The notes: a model not told the origin generated them from the sequence alone. Shown: positions 27,150 to 35,730, counted from the first letter of the stretch. The stretch is DNA of 64,000 nucleotides from Oceanobacillus_B kapialis (GCF_042685265.1 NZ_JBHUMX010000036.1), one strand, 5' to 3'. A program made the numbers and translations.

Positions 27150-29027
27150 TTAGTTATTTTTTTCAAATTCTTCCACCATGAGAGAGAGCTCTTCCCAGCG
27201 CTCCATTTTTTGCTCTAATGCTGCTTCTGCTTTTTCTTGTTCCTGAAATAGCTGCTGAACTTTTTCCGAATCACTACCAGCTTCTACAATGCCTGCTTGT
27301 AATTCCTCAACGCGATTCTCCAGTTCCATAATCTCTTCCTCGATAGTGTTCCATTCACGTTGCTCATTATAGGATAGCTTTTTCTTTTGCTGCTTCGGCT
27401 TTTCTTTTACTACCTTTGGCGCTGGGGTGACGCCAGGTTCTGATGCCTGTTCCAAATATTCACTGTAATTACCATAATATTCGCTGATTGCACCATTTCC
27501 CTTAAAAACAACCAACCGATCCACTACGCGATCTAGGAAATAACGATCATGGGATACAGTAATAACGACACCAGGGAATGAGTCCAAGTATTCCTCTAAC
27601 ACGCCTAATGTTTGCGTATCTAAGTCATTTGTTGGCTCATCAAGGAAAAGAACGTTAGGTTCCTTCATCAACACTTTTAACAAATACAACCTGCGCCGTT
27701 CTCCTCCCGATAGCTTCCGGATATAGGTCCATTGTGCCGAACGAGAAAAAAGAAAACGCTCAAGCATCTGTTCTGCTGTAATGACATCTCCATCTCTCGT
27801 ATGAATGACTTCTGCCACTTCTTTAATGTAATCAATTATACGTTTTGTACCATCCAGTTCTTCATCGCCCTGTGTATAATAGCCGATATTGACTGTCTCT
27901 CCGACTACCACTTCTCCGTTGTCAGGCTCTATCCGCCCTGCCATAATATTTAACAAAGTCGTTTTTCCAGTACCGTTTGGGCCGATAATTCCTAAACGTT
28001 CCCCAGGGATAATTAACCGACTATACCCATTTATCAGCTGTTGTTCACCAAAAGATTTACTAATGTCATGTAGCTCAAGAACTTTCTTCCCTAATCTTGT
28101 AGAACCTACTTTGAAATCTACCTGCTCTTTCTTCGTATCAAAAGTCTGTTCTTTCATTTCATGTACTCTGTCAATCCGTGCCTTTTGCTTGGTGGATCTT
28201 GCCTTTGCCCCACGTTTCAGCCATGCCAGCTCTCGTTTCAGCGTGTTTTGATGCTTTATTTCATTACTTGCTTCCAATTCTTCCCGTTCTGCTTTTTTCT
28301 CCAGAAACACTTCATAATTTCCTTCATAGATATATAAGTTTCCTTTGTCCAGCTCATAAATTCGATTCGTAACGCGATTTAAAAAGTATCGATCATGCGT
28401 CACAAGCAATAAGGAACCTTTATACGTCTTTAAGTATTTTTCCAGCCATTCTACAGTTTCATTATCAAGATGGTTTGTTGGTTCATCAAGAATAAGCAAG
28501 TCCGCTGGTTGAATTAATGCTTTAGCAATCGCAACCCGCTTCTTTTGCCCTCCGGACAGTGCAGCTACCTGTTTATCAAAATCTGTGATACCTAGCTTAG
28601 TCAGAACAGATTTTGCAGCGGTGTTAGCCTCCCACGCTTCTGCTTCATCCATTTTTTGTTGCATTTGGAGCAGTCTGCTTTGCGCCTCACTACTCTCTGG
28701 CTCTTGTTGTAACTTTAGTAAAGCCTGCTCATAACCACGCATCACCTGCATGATGACCGAGTCGCCATAATAGATTTGTTCCATTACTGTCAGCTCTGGA
28801 TCAAGTGGAGGATCCTGAGCCAAATATTCTATGCGATAATCCTTCGGGTGCTTGATCGTTCCCTGTTCAGGTGCTTCTATCCCAGCTATCGTTCTCAAAA
28901 AGGTGGATTTCCCTGTTCCATTCACCCCAATTAATCCAATTCTTTCCCGATCGGATATGGTAGTGCTAATAGAATCAAATAATATTTTTTCCCCGAAGGA
29001 TTTATGTAAATTTTCAAGTGTTAGCAT
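27150..29027 (-). CDS. yfmR: ABC-F family ATPase (Uup/YfmR-like)
   Basis: The 625-residue soluble protein has two ABC domains: Walker A GVNGTGKS (about 36-43) and GPNGTGKT (about 350), signatures LSGGQKKR and LSGGERRR, and Walker B followed by DEPTNHLD and DEPTNDLD. The linker AWLKRGAKARSTKQKARIDR and the C-terminal coiled coil (about residues 550-620) are those of the Uup/YfmR branch. ABC-F proteins bind the ribosomal E site; YfmR helps translation through difficult peptides such as polyproline. It has no membrane partner, as expected. A possible small membrane-protein gene lies just upstream on the same strand. Confidence 0.9.
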   Translation of the reverse strand: MLTLENLHKSFGEKILFDSISTTISDRERIGLIGVNGTGKSTFLRTIAGIEAPEQGTIKHPKDYRIEYLAQDPPLDPELTVMEQIYYGDSVIMQVMRGYEQALLKLQQEPESSEAQSRLLQMQQKMDEAEAWEANTAAKSVLTKLGITDFDKQVAALSGGQKKRVAIAKALIQPADLLILDEPTNHLDNETVEWLEKYLKTYKGSLLLVTHDRYFLNRVTNRIYELDKGNLYIYEGNYEVFLEKKAEREELEASNEIKHQNTLKRELAWLKRGAKARSTKQKARIDRVHEMKEQTFDTKKEQVDFKVGSTRLGKKVLELHDISKSFGEQQLINGYSRLIIPGERLGIIGPNGTGKTTLLNIMAGRIEPDNGEVVVGETVNIGYYTQGDEELDGTKRIIDYIKEVAEVIHTRDGDVITAEQMLERFLFSRSAQWTYIRKLSGGERRRLYLLKVLMKEPNVLFLDEPTNDLDTQTLGVLEEYLDSFPGVVITVSHDRYFLDRVVDRLVVFKGNGAISEYYGNYSEYLEQASEPGVTPAPKVVKEKPKQQKKKLSYNEQREWNTIEEEIMELENRVEELQAGIVEAGSDSEKVQQLFQEQEKAEAALEQKMERWEELSLMVEEFEKNN

Positions 29028-29040
29028 TGTTAACCCATCC

Positions 29041-29220
29041 TCATCTTTTTCTAGCCTTTAGCCAATCCTTTACAAAAAGTACAATTAAAAGGAGTAGCCA
29101 GGATGTTACCAAATAAAAAATACCTTTACTCACAGGTGTCATTTCAGAAAAAAAGAAGGCCATGCCGACCCATATAACTGCTATCATAATAAGCTGAATT
29201 CCTAATAGTTTTATGATAAT
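29041..29220 (-). CDS. Possible small two-helix membrane protein with a non-ATG start
   Basis: On the minus strand a frame of up to 59 codons runs from 29220 to the TGA at 29041. A strong GGGGGAG sits directly before an ATT-ATC-ATA run, so the start would be a rare ATT or ATA. The first ATG, at 29187, gives 48 residues with a weak RBS. The product would be two hydrophobic helices (LGIQLIMIAVIWVGMAFFF and IFYLVTSWLLLLIVLFV) separated by SEMTPVSKG and ending in a basic tail KDWLKARKR. This is a credible small membrane protein; the start is uncertain. It ends 13 bp before the ABC-F gene. Confidence 0.5.
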   Translation of the reverse strand: MIIKLLGIQLIMIAVIWVGMAFFFSEMTPVSKGIFYLVTSWLLLLIVLFVKDWLKARKR

Positions 29221-29329
29221 CTCCCCCGTACATTTAATTCCCTACCAACCAGTTTATCTTACTGAGCCGCTTTTTTCCATAAGAAAAGCATGCTGGTCAG
29301 TTTGGCTGTGTTTAGTTGTAGGGGGCGGA

Positions 29330-29958
29330 GGTTGATAGGACTGCTGGTGTGGTTGATGGGAGTGCCGGCTTGGTCGATTAGACTGCTCGTGGGGTTGATG
29401 GGAGTGCTTAGGTGGTTGATTGGACTACTCGCGTGGTCGATTGGACTGCTCATGTGGTTGATGGGACAGCTCGCGTGGTCGATTAGACTGCTCATGTGGT
29501 TGATGGGACTGCTCACGTGGTCGATTGGACTGCTCATGTGGTTGATGGGACTGCTCGCGTGGTCGATTAGACTGCTCATGTGGTTGATGGGACTGCAAAG
29601 TGGTTGATGGGAGTGCTGGTGTGGTTGATGGAGCTGCCGGCTTGGTCGATTGGACTGCTTGTGTGGTTGATGGGACTGCCGGCTTGGTCGATTAGACTGC
29701 TCATGTGGTTGATTGGACTACTCGCGTGGTCGATTGGACTGCTCATGTGGTTGATAGGAGTGCTGGCGTGGTCAATTAGACTGCTCATGTGGTTGATGGG
29801 ACTGCTGGCTTGGTCTATTGAACTGCTCATGTGGTTGATAGGACTGCCAGCTTGGTCGATTAGACTGCTCGCTTGGTTGATGGAACTGCCAACATAGTCG
29901 ATTGAACCGCTCGCTTGGTTGATGGAGCTGCCGACGTGGTCGATTAGACTGCTGCATA
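29330..29958 (+). repeat. 21-bp minisatellite array 3 (30 units)
   Basis: Thirty units begin GGTTGATGG, GGTCGATTG or GGTTGATAG; 29 are 21 bp long and one, starting at 29582, is 20 bp. Units of the type GGTTGATGGGACTGCTCACG and GGTCGATTGGACTGCTCATG alternate, giving a 42-bp period. One further partial unit (GGTTGATTGTCCTAG) sits near 29999. The array lies between the ABC-F region and the terminator behind ribH. Frames are open throughout but lack initiation signals. Confidence 0.95.
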
Positions 29959-30032
29959 GCCAAACCGCCTGCTCACTTAATCCATCAGGCTGCTTTCACG
30001 GTTGATTGTCCTAGTACCACAATCCACAACAA

Positions 30033-30070
30033 CCAAAAAGGCCAGGGAAACTCCTCCCCGACCTTTCCAC
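30033..30070 (-). terminator. Probable terminator of the rib operon
   Basis: On the minus strand AAAGGTCGGGGA / TCCCTGGCCTTT forms an imperfect stem followed by TTT, between the ribH stop and array 3. Confidence 0.65.
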
Positions 30071-30078
30071 TAACTAAT

Positions 30079-30543
30079 TTAAAATTGTTTCAGTAGGCTT
30101 ACCATTTCAATGGCAGCTGTTGCAGCTTCGGATCCTTTATTTCCTGCTTTTGTGCCTGCACGTTCTATTGCTTGTTCAATTGTTTCTGTTGTGAGCACGC
30201 CAAAGATGACTGGCTTTTCTGTTTGCATTGCTGCTTGCCCAACGCCTTTAGCAGCTTCATTGCAGACATAGTCAAAGTGCGGTGTTGAGCCGCGGATGAC
30301 GGTTCCTAATGTAATGACACCATCATATTTTTCTTGTTTTGCCATTTTCATGGCTGCAAGTGGGATTTCGAACGCTCCTGGAACCCAGGCCACATCTATA
30401 TTCTCCTCTGATACTCCATGTCTTATTAATGTGTCTTTTGCTCCTTCTAATAATTTTGCGGTTATAAAATCGTTAAACCTTCCCACGACAATTCCTATTT
30501 TCATATCTGTGCCAACTAAATTTCCTGCAAATGTGTTTCCCAT
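30079..30543 (-). CDS. ribH: 6,7-dimethyl-8-ribityllumazine synthase
   Basis: The 154-residue enzyme condenses 5-amino-6-ribitylamino-uracil with dihydroxybutanone phosphate. It has the family elements KIGIVVGRFNDFIT, WVPGAFEIPLA, GTVIRGSTPHFDYVCNEAAKG with the catalytic His, and PVIFGVLTTETIEQA. Length is standard; it assembles into 60-mers in Bacillus with riboflavin synthase inside. It is the last gene of the ribE-ribB-ribH operon, four bases behind ribB, and is controlled by the upstream FMN riboswitch. Confidence 0.96.
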   Translation of the reverse strand: MGNTFAGNLVGTDMKIGIVVGRFNDFITAKLLEGAKDTLIRHGVSEENIDVAWVPGAFEIPLAAMKMAKQEKYDGVITLGTVIRGSTPHFDYVCNEAAKGVGQAAMQTEKPVIFGVLTTETIEQAIERAGTKAGNKGSEAATAAIEMVSLLKQF

Positions 30544-30547
30544 TTTT

Positions 30548-31174
30548 TTATCCCCTCTCCATCGTATATTGTTGCTGTTTTTTTCTAAAGGCAGCTAAAT
30601 CTTCAATGGTAATCATTTTGAGTCCGAATTGTTTTGCCATCTCAACTAAATCAGGTACGAGCGCCATTGTGCCATCCTCTTTAATAATTTCACAAATTAC
30701 ACCAGAGGGTGCTGCATCGCTTAATATGGCAAGGTCAACAGCAGCTTCTGTATGACCACGCCGAACTAGAACGCCTTCGTCTTTTGCAATAAGAGGAAAG
30801 ACATGACCTGGCTGTTTAAATTGGTTAGGTGTTAATTGTTGATCCACCAAAGCTCTAATGGTCGTGGATCTTTCTTGCGCACTAATTCCCGTAGTTGTCG
30901 TAATGTGGTCAATGCTGACCGTGAAGGCTGTCGATAATGGATCCGTGCTGTTTTGCTTCATTAATTCCAGCCCTGCAGATTTCGCAATAGCAGACGTAAT
31001 GGCTGTACAAACAAGCCCCTTCCCATGTGTAATCATAAAATTTATCATTTCGGGTGTTGCTTTTTCAGCCAATCCTACTAAGTCTCCTTCATTTTCCCGG
31101 TTGGCATCATCTACCACGATTACCATATTTCCTGCTCGTAACTCTTCGATTGCTTCTTCAATGGTATGAAACAT
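30548..31174 (-). CDS. ribB: 3,4-dihydroxy-2-butanone-4-phosphate synthase, stand-alone RibB
   Basis: The 208-residue enzyme makes the four-carbon unit of riboflavin from ribulose 5-phosphate. It shows VVDDANRENEGDLVG with the metal-binding Glu, THGKGLVC, QERSTTIRAL, HVFPLIAKDEGVLVRRGHTEAAVDL and GVICEIIKEDGTMA. Bacilli normally carry a RibBA fusion of about 400 residues; here the GTP cyclohydrolase II half is absent and ribH begins four bases after the stop. The C-terminal tail KKQQQYTMERG is short and gives no sign of a broken RibA. GTP cyclohydrolase II must be encoded elsewhere. Confidence 0.93.
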   Translation of the reverse strand: MFHTIEEAIEELRAGNMVIVVDDANRENEGDLVGLAEKATPEMINFMITHGKGLVCTAITSAIAKSAGLELMKQNSTDPLSTAFTVSIDHITTTTGISAQERSTTIRALVDQQLTPNQFKQPGHVFPLIAKDEGVLVRRGHTEAAVDLAILSDAAPSGVICEIIKEDGTMALVPDLVEMAKQFGLKMITIEDLAAFRKKQQQYTMERG

Positions 31175-31198
31175 GCTTTTACCTCCTTTTTTGTTTTT

Positions 31199-31849
31199 TT
31201 ATAGAAAACCGTTTTGTTGTAAGAAAGCTTGATTTAACCTACTGTCTGAATCTTTTCCTACGCCATTCATTAAATGCTGAACATGTTTCGCCAGCATGTC
31301 ACATTCAATATTCACCAAATCCCCTACTGCCTTTTCACCTATTGTCGTATGCTCTGCAGTATGTGGGATTATGGAAATCGTTACGGTGTTATCTTCTACA
31401 CCAAAAATGGTAAGGCTAACGCCATCTACCGCAATAGAACCTTTTGGCAGTAATAAGCTGTTATACTGATCAGATAGCTTAATTTTGTAGTAAATGGCAT
31501 TCTCTTGAGGTGATTTCTGAACAATTTGCCCTGTTGTATCCACATGACCTGAAACAAAATGTCCTCCAAATCGTCCATTTGCAGCCATCGCTCGTTCTAA
31601 ATTTAGCGAATCTCCGACTTGGATATCTACTAGCGATGTAGCTTTCATCGTTTCCGGCATGACATCCACTTCAAAGGATTCATTTGAAAAACGTGTTACG
31701 GTTAAGCAGATGCCATTAATCGCAATACTATCACCAATGTTCATATCTCCTAGAATATGTTTTGCCTTAATTGTTAAGGTGAACGCATGCTCTGATACAC
31801 GCTTTTTAACAAGCAATTTTCCCTTCTCTTCTATTATTCCTGTAAACAT
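31199..31849 (-). CDS. ribE: Riboflavin synthase alpha chain
   Basis: The 216-residue enzyme dismutates two lumazine molecules into riboflavin. It has the expected two repeated barrels: MFTGIIEEKG with SIAINGICLTV in the first half and GHVDTTGQI with SIAVDGVSLTIFG in the second. RBS GGGGAGG precedes the ATG. It is the first gene after the FMN riboswitch and is followed 24 bp later by ribB. In B. subtilis ribD precedes it; here it is missing. Confidence 0.95.
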   Translation of the reverse strand: MFTGIIEEKGKLLVKKRVSEHAFTLTIKAKHILGDMNIGDSIAINGICLTVTRFSNESFEVDVMPETMKATSLVDIQVGDSLNLERAMAANGRFGGHFVSGHVDTTGQIVQKSPQENAIYYKIKLSDQYNSLLLPKGSIAVDGVSLTIFGVEDNTVTISIIPHTAEHTTIGEKAVGDLVNIECDMLAKHVQHLMNGVGKDSDSRLNQAFLQQNGFL

Positions 31850-31874
31850 AAGCCTCCCCTTTCTTTTTTAAACG

Positions 31875-31904
31875 TTAAAAAACCTCTGAATCACTTCAGA
31901 GGCT
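31875..31904 (-). terminator. Riboswitch expression-platform terminator
   Basis: The minus-strand stem CCTCTGAA / TTCAGAGG with a GTGA loop and a T6 run sits between the FMN aptamer and ribE. It is the expected attenuator that forms when FMN is bound. Confidence 0.88.
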
Positions 31905-32020
31905 AAAAGGGCAGAATTAATAAGCGAATAAAACATGCTATCGCACGAATACTTCCTCACACAGTGTACATGGACACAGCCAAGAAAGCATTCGTTTATA
32001 AACATGCTCGCTTTTCAATT

Positions 32021-32158
32021 CCTTCTCCCATCCAGACTTTACTGTCGGCTCTGGATTCACACCAGATCCACCGCTTGGCTATACGCCGCACGGGTCACGG
32101 ACTTAGAAGCTTTACACTTCATCACCGCCGGTTGGGAATTTCACCCGACCCCGAAGGA
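32021..32158 (-). ncRNA. FMN riboswitch (RFN element)
   Basis: Read on the minus strand the element shows the conserved RFN blocks in order: CCTTCGGGG...GGGTGAAATTCCC, AACCGGCGGTGA, CCCGTGAC, GGATCTGGTGTGAATCCAGA, GCCGACAGTAAAGTCTGGATG and GGGAGAAGG. It lies in the leader of ribE, followed by an intrinsic terminator about 115 nt downstream. FMN binding is therefore expected to switch off ribE-ribB-ribH by premature termination. Confidence 0.97.
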
Positions 32159-32184
32159 AATTCTAATAATTCGATTGTACCTAA

Positions 32185-32213
32185 GTTATAACGGAAATTA
32201 ATTTAGATTGCAA
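32185..32213 (-). promoter_or_regulatory. SigA-type promoter of the rib operon
   Basis: On the minus strand TTGCAA (32213-32208) and TATAAC (32190-32185) are 17 bp apart and end about 27 bp before the FMN aptamer. Confidence 0.65.
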
Positions 32214-32293
32214 GCTTCTCGTTTCATATATTGAATGGTTTTATTTTCTAAATTAGTTATCGTATTATCGCATTAAAGCATTAAAATAAAGCA

Positions 32294-32323
32294 ACAAAAA
32301 AAGCCCCCTAACCTTTGGAGCTT
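32294..32323 (-). terminator. Terminator behind the 47-residue ORF
   Basis: On the minus strand AGCTCC, an 8-nt loop and GGGGCT are followed by seven T residues. It lies 40 bp downstream of the small ORF. Confidence 0.65.
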
Positions 32324-32360
32324 TAGCTGCAGACAAAACTACCACAAGATGGGACTTGAA

Positions 32361-32504
32361 CTAATGAGTTAAAATCGATTCAAGAAAACGGATTTCTTCC
32401 TCTATCTTTATTTTTATTTTGTCGTCATCGTATTTGTGAAGAAGCTCCGCCAAAAATTCACGGTCTCTCTGAAAGTAGAACAACTCTTCTTTCGTAAATT
32501 CCAA
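32361..32504 (-). CDS. Small acidic helical protein (47 residues), unknown
   Basis: A TTG at 32504 with GGGAGG eight bases upstream opens a 47-residue frame ending in TAG at 32361. The product starts MEFTKEELFYFQRDREFLAE and consists almost entirely of charged, helix-forming residues, with a KIKIKIEEEIRFLES segment that could pair as a coiled coil. A terminator follows. RBS, terminator and composition together support a real small gene. An inverted repeat TAGCGT-TT-ACGCTA at 32520-32533 lies just upstream and could be an operator. I do not recognise the family. Confidence 0.6.
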   Translation of the reverse strand: MEFTKEELFYFQRDREFLAELLHKYDDDKIKIKIEEEIRFLESILTH

Positions 32505-32574
32505 TACTATATCCTCCCAGTAGCGTAAACGCTAAATATTTTATACCCGATTAACATGTAATTAAACGGCTTTT

Positions 32575-33153
32575 TTAAGTTTCACTCATTTTTTCGTATT
32601 CCTGTACCATTTGTTCATAGGTCAGGGCCCCAAAGGCTTTATATCTAATTTTCCCGTTAGCATCGATAAAGTAAGTAGTAGGAATTGGTTGAATACGGTA
32701 TAACGCACTTACCTTTGCTTGATCATCTAATAGCACTGGAAAGGTTAAACCATACTCTTTTACGAATTCCTTTACAGTCTGTTGACTTACTTCCGTGTCT
32801 GTCAAATTAACAGCAAGAATGATCGGGTCATTATCCTCGAAAAAACGCTGCATATCTGGCATTTCGGTTCTGCAAGGGGGACACCAAGTTGTCCAAAAAT
32901 TTACGATCACTCGCTCACCTTTATAATCAGAGAGCTTTACACTTTCACCGTCTAGCGTTTGCAAGTTAAAGTCAGGTGCTTGATCACCAACATTAACCCC
33001 TAGAGGGTTTGACGCGCTAACTTCAATGCTCTCTGTCTGGTGATCCTTTTGCTCATTAGAATGCTCTGCCTCGTTTTCGGCTAAACTAAAATTATAAAAA
33101 GCTCCAAGTACAATACCGATCATAAAAACGATGAGTAGAATCCTTTTCATCAT
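32575..33153 (-). CDS. Membrane-anchored thiol-disulfide oxidoreductase (ResA/TlpA-like)
   Basis: The 192-residue protein has an N-terminal uncleaved signal anchor (MKRILLIVFMIGIVLGAFYNF) and a thioredoxin-fold domain. The redox motif WCPPC follows NFWTTW at about residue 95, and the cis-Pro loop QPIPTTYFID is at about 160. Such extracytoplasmic proteins reduce apocytochrome c or other surface thiols (ResA, StoA, TlpA). The neighbours do not tell which. GGAGG precedes two adjacent ATGs (33153 and 33150). The frame is open to 33207, but that extension is basic and has no RBS. Confidence 0.88.
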   Translation of the reverse strand: MMKRILLIVFMIGIVLGAFYNFSLAENEAEHSNEQKDHQTESIEVSASNPLGVNVGDQAPDFNLQTLDGESVKLSDYKGERVIVNFWTTWCPPCRTEMPDMQRFFEDNDPIILAVNLTDTEVSQQTVKEFVKEYGLTFPVLLDDQAKVSALYRIQPIPTTYFIDANGKIRYKAFGALTYEQMVQEYEKMSET

Positions 33154-33311
33154 GACGCCTCCGTTTTTTCTGTTATGTTTATTGTGCCTCTTTCTAGCAC
33201 GAAACATACGAAGAAAAGTAGGTGCCTCTATTTTTAAATCATATGATAGATTCTACGATATAATGCAAATTTGCTATACTATAGAAAAATCAAATGAAGG
33301 GAGTTAAGTAA

Positions 33312-34298
33312 ATGGCTCTTAATAAAGGAAAATCCAACGGAATAACAGATGTTAAAGGGGTAAAAGTAGGACATGTAACCTTGTATGAAAAGTTAGATGA
33401 GAATAAAACCATTTGCACGGGAGTCACTGCTATTCTCCCACACGGGGATAATTTGTTTCACAAAAAAGTACGCGCTGGGTCTGCCATTTTAAACGGATAC
33501 GGCAAAACTACTGGATTAATCCAAGTTGAGGAGATTGGCTTGCTTGAATCGCCAGTTATGCTTACGAATACTTTTAGTGTTGGAGCGGTTTGGCAGGGAA
33601 CTTTAGAATATATGCTTAAAACAACAAAAGACATCGGCGATACAACGAGCTCGATTAATATTGTGGTTGGGGAGTGTAATGATAGTTACTTGAATTCCAT
33701 CCGTGAGCAGGCAATTAAACCAGAACACGCTATCCAAGCTATAAAGCAGGCTACTGAAAAGCCTGTTGAAGAAGGGGCTGTAGGAGCAGGAAAAGGAATG
33801 GTTTGTTTTGGATATAAAGGTGGAATTGGCACAGCATCACGCATTATTTCCACCGGGAAAGACGTATACACATTAGGGTGTCTCGTTGTGAGTAATTTTG
33901 GTAAACGGGAGGAAGCATTGTTTGCTGATTGGGGAAAGCATAAGTTTGATACACCAGACGGATCAATTATGATGGTAATTGCCACAGATGCACCACTATA
34001 TGACAGGCAATTAAAACGACTTGCAAAGCGCTGTGCAGCTGGTCTTGGCAGAACTGGGAGTCACTTGGATAACGGCAGCGGAGATATTGCGATTGCTTTT
34101 TCCACAGCAAATATGCATGATCACCATACAGAAGTTGCAGCCGAAAGCATGACGTATTTACGAGATGACCACGAAGTAATGAACCAGCTTTTTCAAGCAG
34201 TAGTCGAGACGACAGAAGAAGCGGTGATACGCTCATTAAAAATGGCAGAAACTACACATGGAAGAAAAGGCAGATATGTTGAAAAGGCACCTTTATAG
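33312..34298 (+). CDS. P1-family (S58, DmpA-like) aminopeptidase
   Basis: The 328-residue protein is a self-processing Ntn-type peptidase of the DmpA/P1 family. It starts with ITDVKGVKVGHVTL and has GAVGAGKGMVCFGYKGGIGTASR at about 155-177. The cleavage site is Gly217-Ser218 in DTPDGSIMMVIATDAPL; Ser218 becomes the N-terminal nucleophile. The LGRTGSHLDNGSGDIAIAFST segment lines the active site. Members release N-terminal D- or L-amino acids or beta-peptides; the natural substrate is unknown. No signal peptide. The RBS AAGGGAG is well placed. Confidence 0.88.
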   Translation: MALNKGKSNGITDVKGVKVGHVTLYEKLDENKTICTGVTAILPHGDNLFHKKVRAGSAILNGYGKTTGLIQVEEIGLLESPVMLTNTFSVGAVWQGTLEYMLKTTKDIGDTTSSINIVVGECNDSYLNSIREQAIKPEHAIQAIKQATEKPVEEGAVGAGKGMVCFGYKGGIGTASRIISTGKDVYTLGCLVVSNFGKREEALFADWGKHKFDTPDGSIMMVIATDAPLYDRQLKRLAKRCAAGLGRTGSHLDNGSGDIAIAFSTANMHDHHTEVAAESMTYLRDDHEVMNQLFQAVVETTEEAVIRSLKMAETTHGRKGRYVEKAPL

Positions 34299-34330
34299 AA
34301 ACAACTTACGAGGAGCAGCAGCTGTTGTGC

Positions 34331-34358
34331 AAAGCAAAAGCCGCTGCTTTTGCTTATT
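34331..34358. terminator. Terminator between the P1 peptidase and VOC genes
   Basis: The stem AAGCAAAAGC / GCTTTTGCTT with a CGCT loop overlaps the last codons of the minus-strand VOC gene. It can act in both directions. Confidence 0.75.
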
Positions 34359-34704
34359 TCTGTTCAACCATCCCAAAGCCTATCCCTGTTGGATCTACGA
34401 GATAGGCAAGGTAAAAGGTATCAAATTCCATTTTCTCTCTAACCACCTGTGCCCCATTTTCTTGAGCGCTCGCAATAGCATCGTCTATGGAATCCACTTC
34501 AATTTGCACTCTCACTCCGTGTGGATAGTCGTTCGGTCCTTTTGCAATACCACCATCTATCCCGCCGTTTCCAGTGCTTACCTCCCAATAATCCCATCTG
34601 GGTGCCCCAACTTCCCACCCGAACACGTTAGCATAGAATGCTGCAGCCTTTTCTGGTTCCTGGCTATTTAATTCGAATCCTACTACTTTTCCAGTTTTTC
34701 GCAT
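34354..34704 (-). CDS. VOC/glyoxalase-fold protein
   Basis: The 116-residue protein is a single vicinal-oxygen-chelate domain pair. It has VVGFELNSQEPEKAAAFYANVFGWEVG at the N-terminus, a GGIDGGIA centre, and IEVDSIDDAIASAQENGAQVV...YLVDPTGIGFGM at the end. This arrangement is shared by glyoxalase/bleomycin-resistance-like proteins and by the Gram-positive VOC proteins of unknown role. The expected metal ligands are only partly preserved, so enzymatic activity is uncertain. It is monocistronic. Confidence 0.85.
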   Translation of the reverse strand: MRKTGKVVGFELNSQEPEKAAAFYANVFGWEVGAPRWDYWEVSTGNGGIDGGIAKGPNDYPHGVRVQIEVDSIDDAIASAQENGAQVVREKMEFDTFYLAYLVDPTGIGFGMVEQK

Positions 34705-34795
34705 AAGTTAGGCTCCTTCCTCCACTATATTTTCATTATATAGAAGTAACCTTATAAATCACATTATTTTTATACTTCTGTTTATTTCAACTAAA

Positions 34796-34828
34796 AATAA
34801 ACCTGCCTCAATCAGCAGGTTATTTATT
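34796..34828 (-). terminator. Terminator of the pseudouridine synthase gene
   Basis: The stem AACCTGC / GCAGGTT with an 8-nt loop and T-rich tail on the minus strand lies just behind the stop codon. Confidence 0.75.
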
Positions 34829-34833
34829 ACTTA

Positions 34834-35730
34834 TTATTTTACTTTACCCAAAAACGATTTCGGAACATCGGCTTTGAAATACATGGGTTGTTTTGTTGTT
34901 GGATGGTAAAAGGACAGGACATTTGCATGCAGTCCCATTCTACTAATCGGATTTTGGGTCGATCCGTATTTTTTATCCCCAACGATGGGATGCCCCAGGT
35001 CCTGCATGTGTACTCTGATTTGATTCTTCCTCCCAGTCTCTAACTCCAACTCCATTAAAGAAAAACTATCATTCGCCTTTAAGAGCTTATAATGTGTTTT
35101 AGCGTATTGGCCATTGTCTTTATTTTGGGTTGAGTACATGAGATGGGTTTTACTTTCCATCAGCCACGAGGAAACGTAACCCTTTTCCTGCTTAACCTTC
35201 CCCTCCACTAATGCCACATATTTTCGCTCTCTTACAGCTTGTTTCCAATTGTCCTGAAGCTGTCGTTTTACACTCTCGCTTTTTGCGAACATCATGACCC
35301 CAGAGGTATTTTTATCAAGACGGTGTACAACAAAGATGCGATTTTCAGGATCTTGAATGCGAACATGCTCCATGAGTTGATGATGGGCTGTTTGCTTCTT
35401 TTCTTTTTGAGTTGCAATCGATAAGAGGCCAGCTTCTTTATTAATCACGATTATGTCGTCATCCTCATAGAGAATGGACATCCCAATTAGTGCTTGTCTT
35501 TTAACAGCTGCTTTGTTTTTTAAGATGGTAATGGTTTGTCCCGGTTTTAATGGATAATTGTGTTTTGTTTCAATATGGTCATCCACTGTAACCTGTCCGC
35601 GTGTTAATATGGATTTCACCGAGTTTCTGCTTCTGTTAGATAATTTCTCCAGCAGAAATGGGAGCAATTCTGTGTTTTCTTTTACATCAAACACCATGGT
35701 ATTCGCCTGGGCTTTTTGGTTTTTTGGCAT
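34834..35730 (-). CDS. RluA-family pseudouridine synthase
   Basis: The 298-residue enzyme has an N-terminal S4 RNA-binding domain (about residues 20-75, with NRSRNSVKSILTRGQVTVDD). The catalytic domain contains the RluA motif HRLDKNTSGVMMFAKS with the catalytic Asp at about residue 138, followed by KYVALVEG and GRKNQIRVHMQDLGHPIVGDKKYG. It converts uridines to pseudouridine in rRNA or tRNA; Bacillus has several RluA paralogues and the target cannot be assigned. RBS AAAGGAG precedes the ATG. Confidence 0.92.
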   Translation of the reverse strand: MPKNQKAQANTMVFDVKENTELLPFLLEKLSNRSRNSVKSILTRGQVTVDDHIETKHNYPLKPGQTITILKNKAAVKRQALIGMSILYEDDDIIVINKEAGLLSIATQKEKKQTAHHQLMEHVRIQDPENRIFVVHRLDKNTSGVMMFAKSESVKRQLQDNWKQAVRERKYVALVEGKVKQEKGYVSSWLMESKTHLMYSTQNKDNGQYAKTHYKLLKANDSFSLMELELETGRKNQIRVHMQDLGHPIVGDKKYGSTQNPISRMGLHANVLSFYHPTTKQPMYFKADVPKSFLGKVK

